Shown: positions 14,220-22,223 of the stretch, one piece after another | Layout: each line of letters begins with the position of its first letter | Position numbering within the stretch: the first letter of the stretch is position 1 | Assembly (NCBI GenBank): GCA_003160265.1 | Contig: PLQY01000100.1 | Location: forward strand, 35,986 to 62,687 | DNA length: 26,702 bases | From: Peptococcaceae bacterium | GTDB taxonomy: Bacteria > Bacillota > DSM-12270 > Thermacetogeniales > Thermacetogeniaceae | Reading direction: 5' to 3' | Notes under the pieces: model-generated | What the model saw: only the letters and a program-made list of their open reading frames with translations | Databases searched by the model: none | Told to the model about the DNA's origin: nothing | Program-made: the position numbers and the translations under genes

Positions 14220-15494
14220 ATGCCCGATTATCGTCAGATGTGGATCGACCTGGGGATGGATGTGGAGAAGCACGACCTGTTGTGCGAGGCGTTGCCGGAG
14301 GCCTTCGGGGAGATCTACCTGTCGCAGGAACATCGCCCCGAGGGGATGAACTTCTTCTACTACGTGGTGTCGGAGATCCACGGCGTGCGCCCGGCGGAGC
14401 TGATCGAGCACCAGAAGCAGGGCGGCAAGGTGTTCGGCACCTTCTGCGTGTACGTGCCGGACGAGGTGATTTTCGCCGCCGGGGCGATCGCCACCGGCCT
14501 CTGCGGGGGTTCGCAGTTCTGGGTGCCGGGCGGGGAGAAAGTGCTGCCGTCCAACACCTGCCCGCTGATCAAGGCCTCGGTGGGGGCGCGCCTCGACCGC
14601 ACCTGTCCGTTCTTCCGCATCGCCGACATGTTTATCGGCGAGACCACCTGCGACGGCAAGAAGAAGGCCTGGGAGATCCTGAACCAGGACGTGCCGGTCT
14701 ACGTGATGGACCTGCCCCAGATGAAGCGGGCCAAGGACGTGGCCGCCTGGGAGGACGAGATCAGGCTGCTGATCGCCAAGGTGGAGGAGTTCACCGGCAA
14801 CAAGGTGACCCCGGAGTTACTTGGTGACGCCATCAGGCTGATCAACAGGAAGAGGGAGGCGCTGGCCCGGCTGTACAGGACGCGGCAGAATTCACCGGTA
14901 CCGATCAGCGGCAAGGACGCCCTGCTGGTCTCCCAGATTGCCTTCTATGACGACCCGGCCCGCGATGCCGACATGGTCAACAAGCTGTGTGACGAACTGG
15001 AGCAGCGGATCGCGGGCGGCGAGGGCGTGTTCCCCGCCAACGCTCCCCGGATCATGATCACCGGCTCGCCGATGGCCATCCCCAACTGGAAGCTGCACCA
15101 CATCGTGGAAACCAGTGGCGCCCCGGTGGTGGTGGAGGAGTCCTGTACCGGGGTGCGCTACTTCGAGCACCTGGTGGACGAGAGCCAGACGGCGTTGGAC
15201 GGCCAGATCAGAGCCCTGGCCGAACGCTACATGCAGATCAACTGTGCCTGTTTCACCCCCAACCCCGGCCGGATCGAGGACATCCTGCGCCTGGTCAAGG
15301 AATACAAGGTGGACGGCGTGATCGACTACAGCCTGCAGTTTTGCAACCTCTACACTACCGAGAGCTACCTGGTGCAGCAGGCCCTCAAGGAGGCCGGCAT
15401 CCCGGTGCTGCACCTGGAGACCGACTACAGTGAGCAGGACTTCGAGCAACTGAGGACGCGGGTCGGAGCCTTCCTGGAGATACTCGGGAAGTAA
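14220..15494 (+). CDS. Double-cubane-cluster-type reductase (2-hydroxyacyl-CoA dehydratase family)
   Basis: This 424-residue protein belongs to the HgdB/FldC-BcrB family and resembles single-subunit double-cubane cluster proteins (DCCP). The Carboxydothermus DCCP holds an [8Fe-9S] cluster and reduces small molecules such as acetylene when fed electrons by an ATP-dependent activator. Cysteines possible for cluster binding are 76, 95, 114, 129, 144, 309, 342, 344 and 375; CPLIKASVGARLDRTCPFF and VVVEESCTGVRYFEHLVDES are typical. The ATG at 14220 is chosen because GGGGAGTGGAG lies seven bases upstream; a GTG at 14208 would add four residues and overlap that site. No activator ATPase gene adjoins it, so it must be reduced by a partner encoded elsewhere or, speculatively, by the nearby NifH-like or DUF362 proteins. 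Confidence 0.8.
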   Translation: MPDYRQMWIDLGMDVEKHDLLCEALPEAFGEIYLSQEHRPEGMNFFYYVVSEIHGVRPAELIEHQKQGGKVFGTFCVYVPDEVIFAAGAIATGLCGGSQFWVPGGEKVLPSNTCPLIKASVGARLDRTCPFFRIADMFIGETTCDGKKKAWEILNQDVPVYVMDLPQMKRAKDVAAWEDEIRLLIAKVEEFTGNKVTPELLGDAIRLINRKREALARLYRTRQNSPVPISGKDALLVSQIAFYDDPARDADMVNKLCDELEQRIAGGEGVFPANAPRIMITGSPMAIPNWKLHHIVETSGAPVVVEESCTGVRYFEHLVDESQTALDGQIRALAERYMQINCACFTPNPGRIEDILRLVKEYKVDGVIDYSLQFCNLYTTESYLVQQALKEAGIPVLHLETDYSEQDFEQLRTRVGAFLEILGK

Positions 15495-15526
15495 GGGGCT
15501 TTTCGAAGCTCAATTAGAATTTCCTC

Positions 15527-15572
15527 TTCGAACCTCTAACGTCGAACTCCCTTTCGATATTAGAGGTTCGAA
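15527..15572. terminator. 13-bp perfect inverted repeat between convergent genes
   Basis: TTCGAACCTCTAA (15527-15539) and TTAGAGGTTCGAA (15560-15572) are perfect complements around a 20-nt loop. The right arm contains the stop codon and last codons of the LysR gene. The position between convergent genes suggests a bidirectional terminator, although neither side has a good T tract. Further TTCGAA-like words (near 15501-15507 and 15542-15547) make the patch repetitive. Confidence 0.5.
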
Positions 15573-16483
15573 TCGCGATGTTCGGCGACTGATGGCAGGG
15601 TTTCTTTGACAAATTCGATAAAGGTCTTTTGCAGGTGGTCGAGCGCCCGGTTCTTCCTGGTGATCAGATAGAGGGGGCGTTGGTTGGGGAAACCGGAGAT
15701 CCGCACCGATGCCATGGTGCCTGCCTGGAGCCGCGGCGCTGCTGCCAGCGAGGAGACCAGGGATACTCCCAGGCCCCCGGCCACTGCTTCCAGGACGGCG
15801 TCGTGGCTGCCCAACTCCAGCCGGTACTCCAGCGTTGCCGGGTCGATGCCGCGCTCTTTCAGCCACTTCTCGAGGACAGCCCTGGTTCCCGAGCCTGGCT
15901 CCCGGACGACCATCTGCTCGGCGCAGAACTCGTCCAGGCTGACTGTCTCTCGCCCCTCCCAGCGGTGCCCCCGGGGTATCACCACCACCAGCTCGTCGCT
16001 GTAGATCGGTTCGTGCTGCAGGTTCGGGTTGGGCGCCTGCACTCCGATCACCCCGACCGCGATCTCCCCGGCCAGGACGTGGCCGGCCACAGCCCTGCTG
16101 TCGCTGATCTCCAGGCTGACCCTGACCCCGGGGTAGCGCTGCTGAAAGGCGCCCAGCAGCCGGGGCAGCACATACTCGCCGGGAATGGTGCTCGCCTCCA
16201 GCAGCAGTTCGCCCTGCACGGCGGTGCCCAGCTCCCGCACCTCGGCCAGGCTCCGGTCAACCGCCAGCAGGATGCGCTGACTATGCTGGTAGACGACCCT
16301 TCCGGCTGCGGTGAGTTCCGGCACCCGTCCCCGGCGGTTCAACAGCGGCGCCCCGTAATAGTCCTCCAGCGCCCGCAGTTGCTTGCTTACCGCCGGCTGG
16401 GAAATCTCCAGCGACACGGCCGCGGCGGTCAGGCCTTTTTTATCCACGATGGTGATCAGGGTTTTAAGCCAACTCAGATTCAT
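15560..16483 (-). CDS. LysR-family transcriptional regulator (CysB/CysL/CbbR-like)
   Basis: A 307-residue regulator. Residues 1-60 form the winged helix-turn-helix (LTAAAVSLEISQPAVSKQLR followed by ALEDYYGAPLLNR), and from about 90 onward is the periplasmic-binding-like effector domain. The ATG at 16483 is preferred: MNLSWLKTL is a normal LysR start and AGGTGG lies upstream; an upstream in-frame ATG at 16534 would add 17 atypical residues. It is convergent with the double-cubane reductase gene and may control it or the sulfur-related genes nearby. The effector is unknown; CysL/CbbR similarity is an impression from the sequence, not a search result. Confidence 0.88.
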   Translation of the reverse strand: MNLSWLKTLITIVDKKGLTAAAVSLEISQPAVSKQLRALEDYYGAPLLNRRGRVPELTAAGRVVYQHSQRILLAVDRSLAEVRELGTAVQGELLLEASTIPGEYVLPRLLGAFQQRYPGVRVSLEISDSRAVAGHVLAGEIAVGVIGVQAPNPNLQHEPIYSDELVVVIPRGHRWEGRETVSLDEFCAEQMVVREPGSGTRAVLEKWLKERGIDPATLEYRLELGSHDAVLEAVAGGLGVSLVSSLAAAPRLQAGTMASVRISGFPNQRPLYLITRKNRALDHLQKTFIEFVKETLPSVAEHRDSNL

Positions 16484-16714
16484 GCCATACCACCTACTTA
16501 ACCTGTTCAAGATTAAAAAATGGATTATCTGCAACTATTATCACAGAAATGCTCTGGTTTGCATATACCTGACGGCCTTTTCTGTCCAAACTCCGGCCGC
16601 GCCACCTTTTCTCCGCATCCGGACTAACGTCCAATCTTGACGGTTTCGCATGTGCCGGGTACCCCCTGCATAAATTGAAAAGAGGGACATCCATACGAGA
16701 TTGGGGGGTCTGGG

Positions 16715-17395
16715 TTGCAGAGGCTAAAGACCTGGTGGCTGGCAGGGTTGGTTTGCCTGGTAATCATTCTCGGCGGCGCCGGTTTCTTGATCTTCCGGGC
16801 GATGTCCAAGGTGGACCCGGTATTGCTGATCACGGAGACCATGGCCAAAGCCCAGCAGGCTAGGAGCTACCGCTTTCAGATCCAATCCGATTTCAGCGTC
16901 GGATCGGAGACCCGGTCCTGGACGCAGGTTGAGGGGGAGAAGGCGGACACCAGCTATCATTTCAAGGGAACGATCTTGGGCACGCCAGTGGAGATCTACC
17001 AGATCGGCAGCCGGAGTTACACCCTCGATCCGGTAAACAAGAATTGGTATATCCTCGACGGCACCGATCTCACCCGCCAACAGATCTATTCTGCGGAGAT
17101 TGACCCCTTGGTCAACTTCCAGTTCAAGGCGATCCAGGGTCCCAGGCTGGTAGGAACGGAAAAGGTCAACAACCAGAACTGCTGGGTGGTGGAATTTCAG
17201 CCGGAGGTGGACAGCCAGTACCTGGAAATGTGGTGGCAGAACTGCACCAACCGTCTCTGGGTGGCGAAGAGGGGGCACGTCCTCGTCAAGGCCATGGTGA
17301 CGGCGGAGAACAAGAACAGCCCTGGCACTTGGCTCACCATGACTGTTACCTTTCAGGACTTTAACAGAAAGATCGCCATCAATCCGCCTGAATAA
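16715..17395 (+). CDS. Membrane-anchored LolA/LppX-like protein of unknown function
   Basis: A 226-residue protein with one N-terminal membrane segment (WWLAGLVCLVIILGGAGFLI, about residues 7-26) and an exported domain. The repeated pattern (ARSYRFQIQSDF, then TQVEGEKADTSYHFKG, then VEIYQIGSRSYTLDPVNKNW) resembles the half-barrel LolA/LppX/outer-membrane-lipoprotein-sorting fold common in exported Firmicute proteins. Cys14 sits in the membrane segment but without a good lipobox, so I read the segment as an uncleaved anchor. The TTG start at 16715 follows GGGGGG by seven bases. There is no operon partner; the role is unknown. Confidence 0.65.
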   Translation: MQRLKTWWLAGLVCLVIILGGAGFLIFRAMSKVDPVLLITETMAKAQQARSYRFQIQSDFSVGSETRSWTQVEGEKADTSYHFKGTILGTPVEIYQIGSRSYTLDPVNKNWYILDGTDLTRQQIYSAEIDPLVNFQFKAIQGPRLVGTEKVNNQNCWVVEFQPEVDSQYLEMWWQNCTNRLWVAKRGHVLVKAMVTAENKNSPGTWLTMTVTFQDFNRKIAINPPE

Positions 17396-17436
17396 TTCAG
17401 GCGTCCGGCAGCGAGCATTTAAGTCAAGCTCTGTCC

Positions 17437-17673
17437 GGCTCGACCGATGCGGATCTGGTCCAGGCGTTGATGGATGCGGTTAGCAAACTGATGGCAACTA
17501 TAGGAATCCCGCCGACCTTCAAGGACCTGGGCATGCCGGAGGATAAATTCCTGGCTGTGGTTAAAACCTCAGCCGAAGCCGCCATGGGTGATCCCTGCAC
17601 CGGGATGAACCCGAGGAAGCCGACGGCTGAAGAACTGATTGATGTCTACAGGGCGACATACTACGGAAAATAG
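17437..17673 (+). pseudogene. 3' remnant of an iron-containing alcohol dehydrogenase
   Basis: About 78 codons survive. IGIPPTFKDLGMPEDKF, then TSAEAAMGDPCTGMNPRKPT and AEELIDVYRATYYGK match the extreme C-terminus of group III iron-dependent alcohol dehydrogenases (IPxTLxxLGI and the TxxNPRxxTxEEI motif). The metal- and NAD-binding parts are gone. There is no start with a ribosome-binding site. The fragment is followed by a hairpin that was probably the original gene's terminator. Confidence 0.65.
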
Positions 17674-17704
17674 CCCTTGATATTGCTGCTCCAGATCTCT
17701 GAAC

Positions 17705-17732
17705 TCCCCTCCCTGAATAAATTGGGAGGGGA
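17705..17732 (+). terminator. Hairpin after the alcohol dehydrogenase remnant
   Basis: TCCCCTCCC and GGGAGGGGA form a 9-bp perfect stem with a 10-nt loop, followed by TGTTTCGTTATTT. Likely the intrinsic terminator inherited with the remnant; it also insulates the ahcY gene from upstream transcription. Confidence 0.65.
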
Positions 17733-17914
17733 TGTTTCGTTATTTGAGGTAAATCCTCGGTGCAATGCATTGGTGTGAAGGAACAGTGTCACAAAATGTG
17801 GTATATTATATAAGTTAGCCGTAGGTACTCCCTGAATGGTCTGGGAGCGATCGCGATCAACAATACTTCCTTACTCAGCTACTACTTCAATGAAGATACA
17901 GGAGGAAAAAGTTC

Positions 17915-19183
17915 ATGCCGGATCATGAAGAACTGCTGTTAAAGGATGAAGATCTGGGCAAGAAGGGGGAGCAGCGCATCGAGTGGGCCTGGCAGAAGAT
18001 GGCGGTGATGCAGCAGGTGCGCCGGGAGTGGGAAGAGACCCGGCCACTGCAGGGTATCCGGCTGGCTGCCTGTCTGCACATCTCCGCCAAGACCGCCAAC
18101 CTGGCACGCCTACTCAAAGCGGGTGGCGCCCAGGTGACGCTCTGCGCCTCCAACCCCCTCAGCACCCAGGATGATGTTGCCGCTGCCCTCAACCTGGTCT
18201 ATGGGATTCCCACCTATGCCAGGCGGGGCATCGATACGGAGGACTACTACCGCCAGATCTCCGCAGCCTTGGACACTGAACCCCAGATCACCGTGGACGA
18301 TGGAGCCGACCTGGTGACCACGCTGCACCGGGAACGGCCCGGCCAACTCGGCCAGGTCATCGGGGGGACCGAGGAGACAACCACCGGGGTCATCAGGCTG
18401 CGGGCGATGGCCCGGGACGGGGCGTTGAAATACCCGCTGGTAGCGGTAAACGACGCTCTTACCAAGCACCTGTTCGACAACCGCTACGGCACCGGACAAT
18501 CGGCTCTCGAAGGCATCCTCAGGGCAACCAACCACCTGATCGCCGGTTCCGTCTTCGTGGTAGTGGGCTATGGCTGGTGCGGGCGCGGCATCGCCTCCAG
18601 GGCGCGTGGGCTGGGCGCCCGGGTGACGGTGGTGGAGGTCGATCCCTTCCGTGCCTTGGAGGCCCTGATGGACGGCAACGAGGTTTGCAATATTCGGACT
18701 GCCGCTGCCAGGGCGGACTTCATCGTCACCGTCACCGGAGACATTCACGTGGTTGCGGAACAGGACCTGGCCGCTCTCAAGGATGGGGTGATTTTAGCCA
18801 ATGCCGGCCACTTCAACGTGGAGATCGACATCCCGGCCCTGGAGAGAATAACCGTTTCCAGGCGGCTGGTCAAGGAGAACGTGGAAGAGTTTCGATTTGC
18901 TGACGGGCGGCGGGTGTATCTGTTGGGCGAGGGGCGGCTGGTCAACCTGGCCTGCGGGGAGGGCCATCCGGTGGAAGTGATGGACCTCAGCTTTGCCGAC
19001 CAGGCCCTGGCGGCAGCTTGGCTGGTGTCGCAGCGGGGCAAGCTGCAGCCCGGCGTTTACGGTGTGCCGGTGGAGATCGATGCCCGGGTGGCGCGCCTGA
19101 AGTTGGCCGCTTACGGAATAGAGCTTGACGAGCTGACCGCGGAGCAGATCAGCTACCTCTCATCCTGGACATCGGGGACCTGA
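17915..19183 (+). CDS. ahcY: S-adenosylhomocysteine hydrolase
   Basis: A 422-residue NAD-dependent enzyme that splits S-adenosylhomocysteine into adenosine and homocysteine, removing the by-product of SAM-dependent methylation. GGTEETTTGVIRL (150-162), NDALTKHLFDNRYGTGQS (179-196), the NAD-binding GYGWCGRG (218-225) and VNLACGEGHP are family signatures. It is the short form without the roughly 40-residue insert, and its end lacks the usual lysine-tyrosine tail, as in several thermophilic and clostridial homologues. The ATG follows AGGAGG. Upstream is an AT-rich patch (TATATTATATAAG near 17802) that may hold a -10 element. Adenosine release links logically to the purine genes that follow. Confidence 0.95.
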   Translation: MPDHEELLLKDEDLGKKGEQRIEWAWQKMAVMQQVRREWEETRPLQGIRLAACLHISAKTANLARLLKAGGAQVTLCASNPLSTQDDVAAALNLVYGIPTYARRGIDTEDYYRQISAALDTEPQITVDDGADLVTTLHRERPGQLGQVIGGTEETTTGVIRLRAMARDGALKYPLVAVNDALTKHLFDNRYGTGQSALEGILRATNHLIAGSVFVVVGYGWCGRGIASRARGLGARVTVVEVDPFRALEALMDGNEVCNIRTAAARADFIVTVTGDIHVVAEQDLAALKDGVILANAGHFNVEIDIPALERITVSRRLVKENVEEFRFADGRRVYLLGEGRLVNLACGEGHPVEVMDLSFADQALAAAWLVSQRGKLQPGVYGVPVEIDARVARLKLAAYGIELDELTAEQISYLSSWTSGT

Positions 19184-19257
19184 TTTTAGCTGGGACGCAA
19201 AAACAACGGTGGGAAACAGTATGGCCTCACCAGGGATCGCCTTATCCCGCATCCCTA

Positions 19258-19266
19258 TGATATAAT
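19258..19266 (+). promoter_or_regulatory. Extended -10 promoter before hpt
   Basis: TGATATAAT is a perfect extended -10 (TG-N-TATAAT). No good -35 hexamer is seen at 16-18 bp upstream, as is usual for extended -10 promoters. The start point would be near 19273, 23 nt before the GTG of hpt. Confidence 0.5.
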
Positions 19267-19295
19267 TATAAAAAGAGAGAAATTGGGGGTCAAAA

Positions 19296-19832
19296 GTGGA
19301 ACGACTTGAAGTATTAATGCCGGAAGCTGTAATTCAGGCAAGGATCGGGGAGTTGGCTGCAAAGATCAACCACGACTATGCCGGCAAAGAATTGCTGGTG
19401 GTTGGCATCCTGCGGGGTGCCTTCATCTTTTTGGCGGACCTGGTGCGCAGGCTGGAGATGCCGGTGGTTGTGGATTTTGTGGCGGTATCCAGCTACGGGC
19501 AGGCGACCCGCAGTTCCGGGGTGGTCAGGATCTTGAAAGATGTGGACGAGAGCGTAACCGGAAGGCAGTTGCTGCTGGTCGAGGATATTGTCGACTCCGG
19601 CTTGACTCTGAAGTATCTGAGCGAGTACCTGAGAGCCAAGCAGCCGGCAGACCTGCGGGTCTGTACCCTGCTGGACAAGCCGGACCGCAGGCAGGTCGAC
19701 ATCAAACCGGATTACAACGGTTTTACCATCCCCGACCACTATGTGGTGGGCTATGGTCTGGACTGCGGCCAGCACTACCGCAACCTGCCGGGAATATACA
19801 TCCTCCATCCAGATCAGGATGGCGGGCTCTGA
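19296..19832 (+). CDS. hpt: Hypoxanthine phosphoribosyltransferase
   Basis: A 178-residue salvage enzyme that joins hypoxanthine or guanine to PRPP. The PRPP-binding loop is LLVEDIVDSGLTL (about 90-102), with VGILRGAFIFLADLVR near the start and SSYGQATRSSG as the flexible loop; RCx-like nucleobase residues are in the VGYGLDCGQHYRNLPGIY tail. The length is normal. The GTG start follows GGGGGT. It lies 39 bp before guaA in the same direction, so salvage and GMP synthesis are probably cotranscribed from the extended -10 promoter at 19258. Confidence 0.95.
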   Translation: MERLEVLMPEAVIQARIGELAAKINHDYAGKELLVVGILRGAFIFLADLVRRLEMPVVVDFVAVSSYGQATRSSGVVRILKDVDESVTGRQLLLVEDIVDSGLTLKYLSEYLRAKQPADLRVCTLLDKPDRRQVDIKPDYNGFTIPDHYVVGYGLDCGQHYRNLPGIYILHPDQDGGL

Positions 19833-19871
19833 AGCTTCGCTAGTTAAAGAAGACACCGAGGAGGAAGACTG

Positions 19872-21410
19872 GTGCCCACTGACCGCGACCTGATCTATGT
19901 GATCGATTTTGGCGCCCAATATACCCAACTGATCGCCCGGCGCATCCGGGAGGCCAGGGTGTACTGTGAGATCGTGCCCCATACCAGCACCTGGGCTGAA
20001 TTGCGGCCTCACAATCCCCGCGGCCTGGTTTTTTCCGGCGGCCCGGCCAGTGTCTATGCGGACGGGGCGCCCCGCTGCGACCCGGACCTGCTGTCGGGAG
20101 AGGCGCCAGCATTGGGCATCTGCTACGGCATGCAGTTGATGGCCTTCCTGTTGGGAGGCCGGGTCGGCGGGGGAGAGCACCGGGAGTACGGGCCGGCGCG
20201 CCTCGCGGTAAACCGTCCGGGGCTGCTGTTCGACGGACTGCCAAGGGAGATTGATGTCTGGATGAGCCATGGCGACCGGGTGGACAGCCCACCGCCGGGC
20301 TTCGAGATCGCCGCCGTCACCTCCGGCAATGTGACGGCAGCCATGTTCGACCCGCAGCGCCGGCTGTACGGGGTGCAGTTCCATCCGGAGGTACGGCACA
20401 CGCCCCAGGGGAGAGAGATCCTGGCCCATTTCCTGTACCGGATCTGCGGTTGCAAGGGTGACTGGACGCCTGCCTCCTTTGTCGAGGAGCAGGTGGCTGC
20501 CATCAGGCAGACCGTGGGATCCCGGCGGGTGGTGGGCGCCCTGAGCGGGGGGGTCGACTCCAGCGTGGCCGCTGCTCTGGTCTACCGGGCGATCGGTGAC
20601 CAATTGACCTGCATCTTCGTGGACCAAGGGCTCCTGCGCAAGGATGAACGATCACAGGTGGAGTCAGCCTTTCGGGAGAGCCTGGGGATGAGGATCATCA
20701 CCGTGGTAGCCCCGGAACGCTTCCTGAACAAGCTGAAGGATGTTGCCGATCCGGAGCGGAAGCGCCGGATCATCGGCAACGAGTTTGTGCGGGTCTTTGA
20801 AGAGGAAGCCTCCAGGCTAGGGGAGGTCGACTTCCTGCTTCAGGGTACGCTCTACCCGGACGTGATCGAGTCCGGCGCCGGGTCGGCGGCGGTGATCAAG
20901 ACTCATCACAACGTGGGCGGCATCCCGGCCGATTTGAAGCTGAAGCTGTTGGAGCCGTTGCGCTGGCTGTTCAAGGACGAGGTGCGGCAGGTTGGCCTGG
21001 AGCTGGGCCTGCCGGAGGGGATCGTCTGGCGCCAGCCGTTTCCCGGGCCCGGCCTGGCGGTCAGGGTGCCGGGCGAGGTAACGGAAGAGAGGCTGGCCAT
21101 GGTGCGGGAGGCGGACTGGATCCTGCGCCAGGAGGTGGCCGGGGCAGGTCTGGAGCGTAGCATCTGGCAGTATTTTACGGTGCTGCTCCCAGTGCGCAGT
21201 GTCGGGGTGATGGGAGATGAACGCACCTATGCCCACCCGATCGTGATCCGGGCGGTCACCAGCGAGGACGCCATGACCGCTGATTGGGCGCGCCTGCCTT
21301 ACGACCTGCTGGGGCGGGTCTCCAGCCGCATCGTGAATGAGGTGCCGGGGGTGAACCGGGTGCTCTATGACATCACCTCCAAGCCGCCGGCTACTATCGA
21401 GTGGGAATGA
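19872..21410 (+). CDS. guaA: GMP synthase (glutamine-hydrolysing)
   Basis: A 512-residue two-domain enzyme converting XMP to GMP. The glutaminase domain has Cys84 in GICYGMQ and the His-Glu of FHPEV (about 171-175). The ATP-pyrophosphatase P-loop is LSGGVDSS (about 223-230), and the dimerisation end carries [13 protein letters not shown] [12 protein letters not shown] and [13 protein letters not shown]. The GTG start follows GAGGAAG. It is followed by an 8-bp stem (TAAATCCC at 21415 and GGGATTTA at 21443) and a T-rich patch that may terminate the hpt-guaA unit. Confidence 0.96.
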   Translation: MPTDRDLIYVIDFGAQYTQLIARRIREARVYCEIVPHTSTWAELRPHNPRGLVFSGGPASVYADGAPRCDPDLLSGEAPALGICYGMQLMAFLLGGRVGGGEHREYGPARLAVNRPGLLFDGLPREIDVWMSHGDRVDSPPPGFEIAAVTSGNVTAAMFDPQRRLYGVQFHPEVRHTPQGREILAHFLYRICGCKGDWTPASFVEEQVAAIRQTVGSRRVVGALSGGVDSSVAAALVYRAIGDQLTCIFVDQGLLRKDERSQVESAFRESLGMRIITVVAPERFLNKLKDVADPERKRRIIGNEFVRVFEEEASRLGEVDFLLQGTLYPDVIESGAGSAAVIKTHHNVGGIPADLKLKLLEPLRWLFKDEVRQVGLELGLPEGIVWRQPFPGPGLAVRVPGEVTEERLAMVREADWILRQEVAGAGLERSIWQYFTVLLPVRSVGVMGDERTYAHPIVIRAVTSEDAMTADWARLPYDLLGRVSSRIVNEVPGVNRVLYDITSKPPATIEWE

Positions 21411-21414
21411 TAGA

Positions 21415-21470
21415 TAAATCCCCCGAAAGACTTTTTGTTGCAGGGATTTAGGGAATTCTTTTAAGCTCTT
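21415..21470 (+). terminator. Weak terminator candidate after guaA
   Basis: TAAATCCC (21415-21422) pairs with GGGATTTA (21443-21450) around a 20-nt loop, followed by TTCTTTT and CTTTTT. The loop is long for an efficient terminator, so read-through into the purE operon is possible. Confidence 0.35.
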
Positions 21471-21514
21471 TTTATATACGCATCGGGATATACCAATCGC
21501 CAATGCAAAACCCT

Positions 21515-21557
21515 AATTGCGAGTCCAGTTGCGGAGCGAAGCGCAGCAACAGCAATT
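21515..21557 (+). other. Nested hairpin in the guaA-purE leader
   Basis: AATTGC (21515-21520) pairs with GCAATT (21552-21557) outside GTTGC (21528-21532)/GCAAC (21546-21550). The 5' side has a 7-nt internal loop, the 3' side a single base. It lies about 60 nt before the purE start. It does not match the purine riboswitch consensus that I know, so its role is open. Confidence 0.35.
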
Positions 21558-21618
21558 CACACTAAGTAAGCAATATTCATCCCATTCATAAAAAACGACT
21601 TCTGTTGGAGGTGGGGCT

Positions 21619-22137
21619 GTGGCCTCGAAGATAGAAGGGACAGGCCCGGTGGTGGGGATCGTTCTGGGGAGCGACTCCGACCTGCCGGTGATGGAGGAGG
21701 CCGTCAAGGTTTTAAGGGATTTCGGAGTGCCCTTCGAGATTGGCGTGATCTCGGCCCACCGCAGCCCGCGGCGGGCGGTCGACTATGCCGCCACCGCCGA
21801 GGAGCGGGGGCTGCAGGTGATCATCGCCGGGGCGGGCATGGCGGCGCACCTGCCGGGCGTGCTGGCAGCCTGCACCTGCCTGCCGGTGATCGGGGTGCCC
21901 CTGCAGGGGGGCGCCCTGAACGGAGTGGACGCCCTGTACGCCATCGTCCAGATGCCGCCCGGCGTGCCGGTGGCCACGGTGGCCGTCAACGGGGCGCTCA
22001 ACGCCGCCCTGCTGGCCATTCAGATGCTGTCCCTGGGGGATGCCGGTCTGCGCCGGCAGTTCCGGGCCTATAAGGAGCGGCTGGCGGAGGAAGTGGCCGT
22101 CAAGTCCGCCAGTTTGCAGGCAAAAATGCAACAATAA
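21619..22137 (+). CDS. purE: N5-carboxyaminoimidazole ribonucleotide mutase
   Basis: A 172-residue enzyme of purine synthesis making CAIR. GSDSDLPVM (substrate phosphate site), ISAHRSP (catalytic His) and AGAGMAAHLPGV are class I PurE signatures. The GTG start follows GGAGGTGG. It opens the operon purE-purBC-purS-purQ-purL. PurK, which makes the N5-CAIR substrate and usually sits next to purE, is not here; it may be elsewhere or the cell may rely on high CO2. An 86-bp gap separates it from purBC. Confidence 0.95.
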   Translation: MASKIEGTGPVVGIVLGSDSDLPVMEEAVKVLRDFGVPFEIGVISAHRSPRRAVDYAATAEERGLQVIIAGAGMAAHLPGVLAACTCLPVIGVPLQGGALNGVDALYAIVQMPPGVPVATVAVNGALNAALLAIQMLSLGDAGLRRQFRAYKERLAEEVAVKSASLQAKMQQ

Positions 22138-22223
22138 CAGAAGTAAGAGGATTGGTTTCCAACGATCACCACGATTGGCATAATTCAATAACTTGAGTTT
22201 CTGACACGAGGAGTTGAGCTGAT

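Noticed and set aside
13851..14411. Collagen-like repeat protein on the minus strand
   Set aside because: The KGD/RGI repeats arise from the 9-bp tandem DNA repeat; there is no start site, and the frame crosses the promoter and the 5' part of the double-cubane reductase gene.
17760..17914. SAH or SAM riboswitch upstream of ahcY
   Set aside because: I looked for the conserved cores of these classes and found only a weak CTCCC/GGGAG stem and a GATCGCGATC palindrome.
19314..20627. Long open frame on the minus strand across hpt and guaA
   Set aside because: It is antisense to two well-conserved genes, has no family resemblance and low-complexity composition typical of a GC-rich shadow frame.
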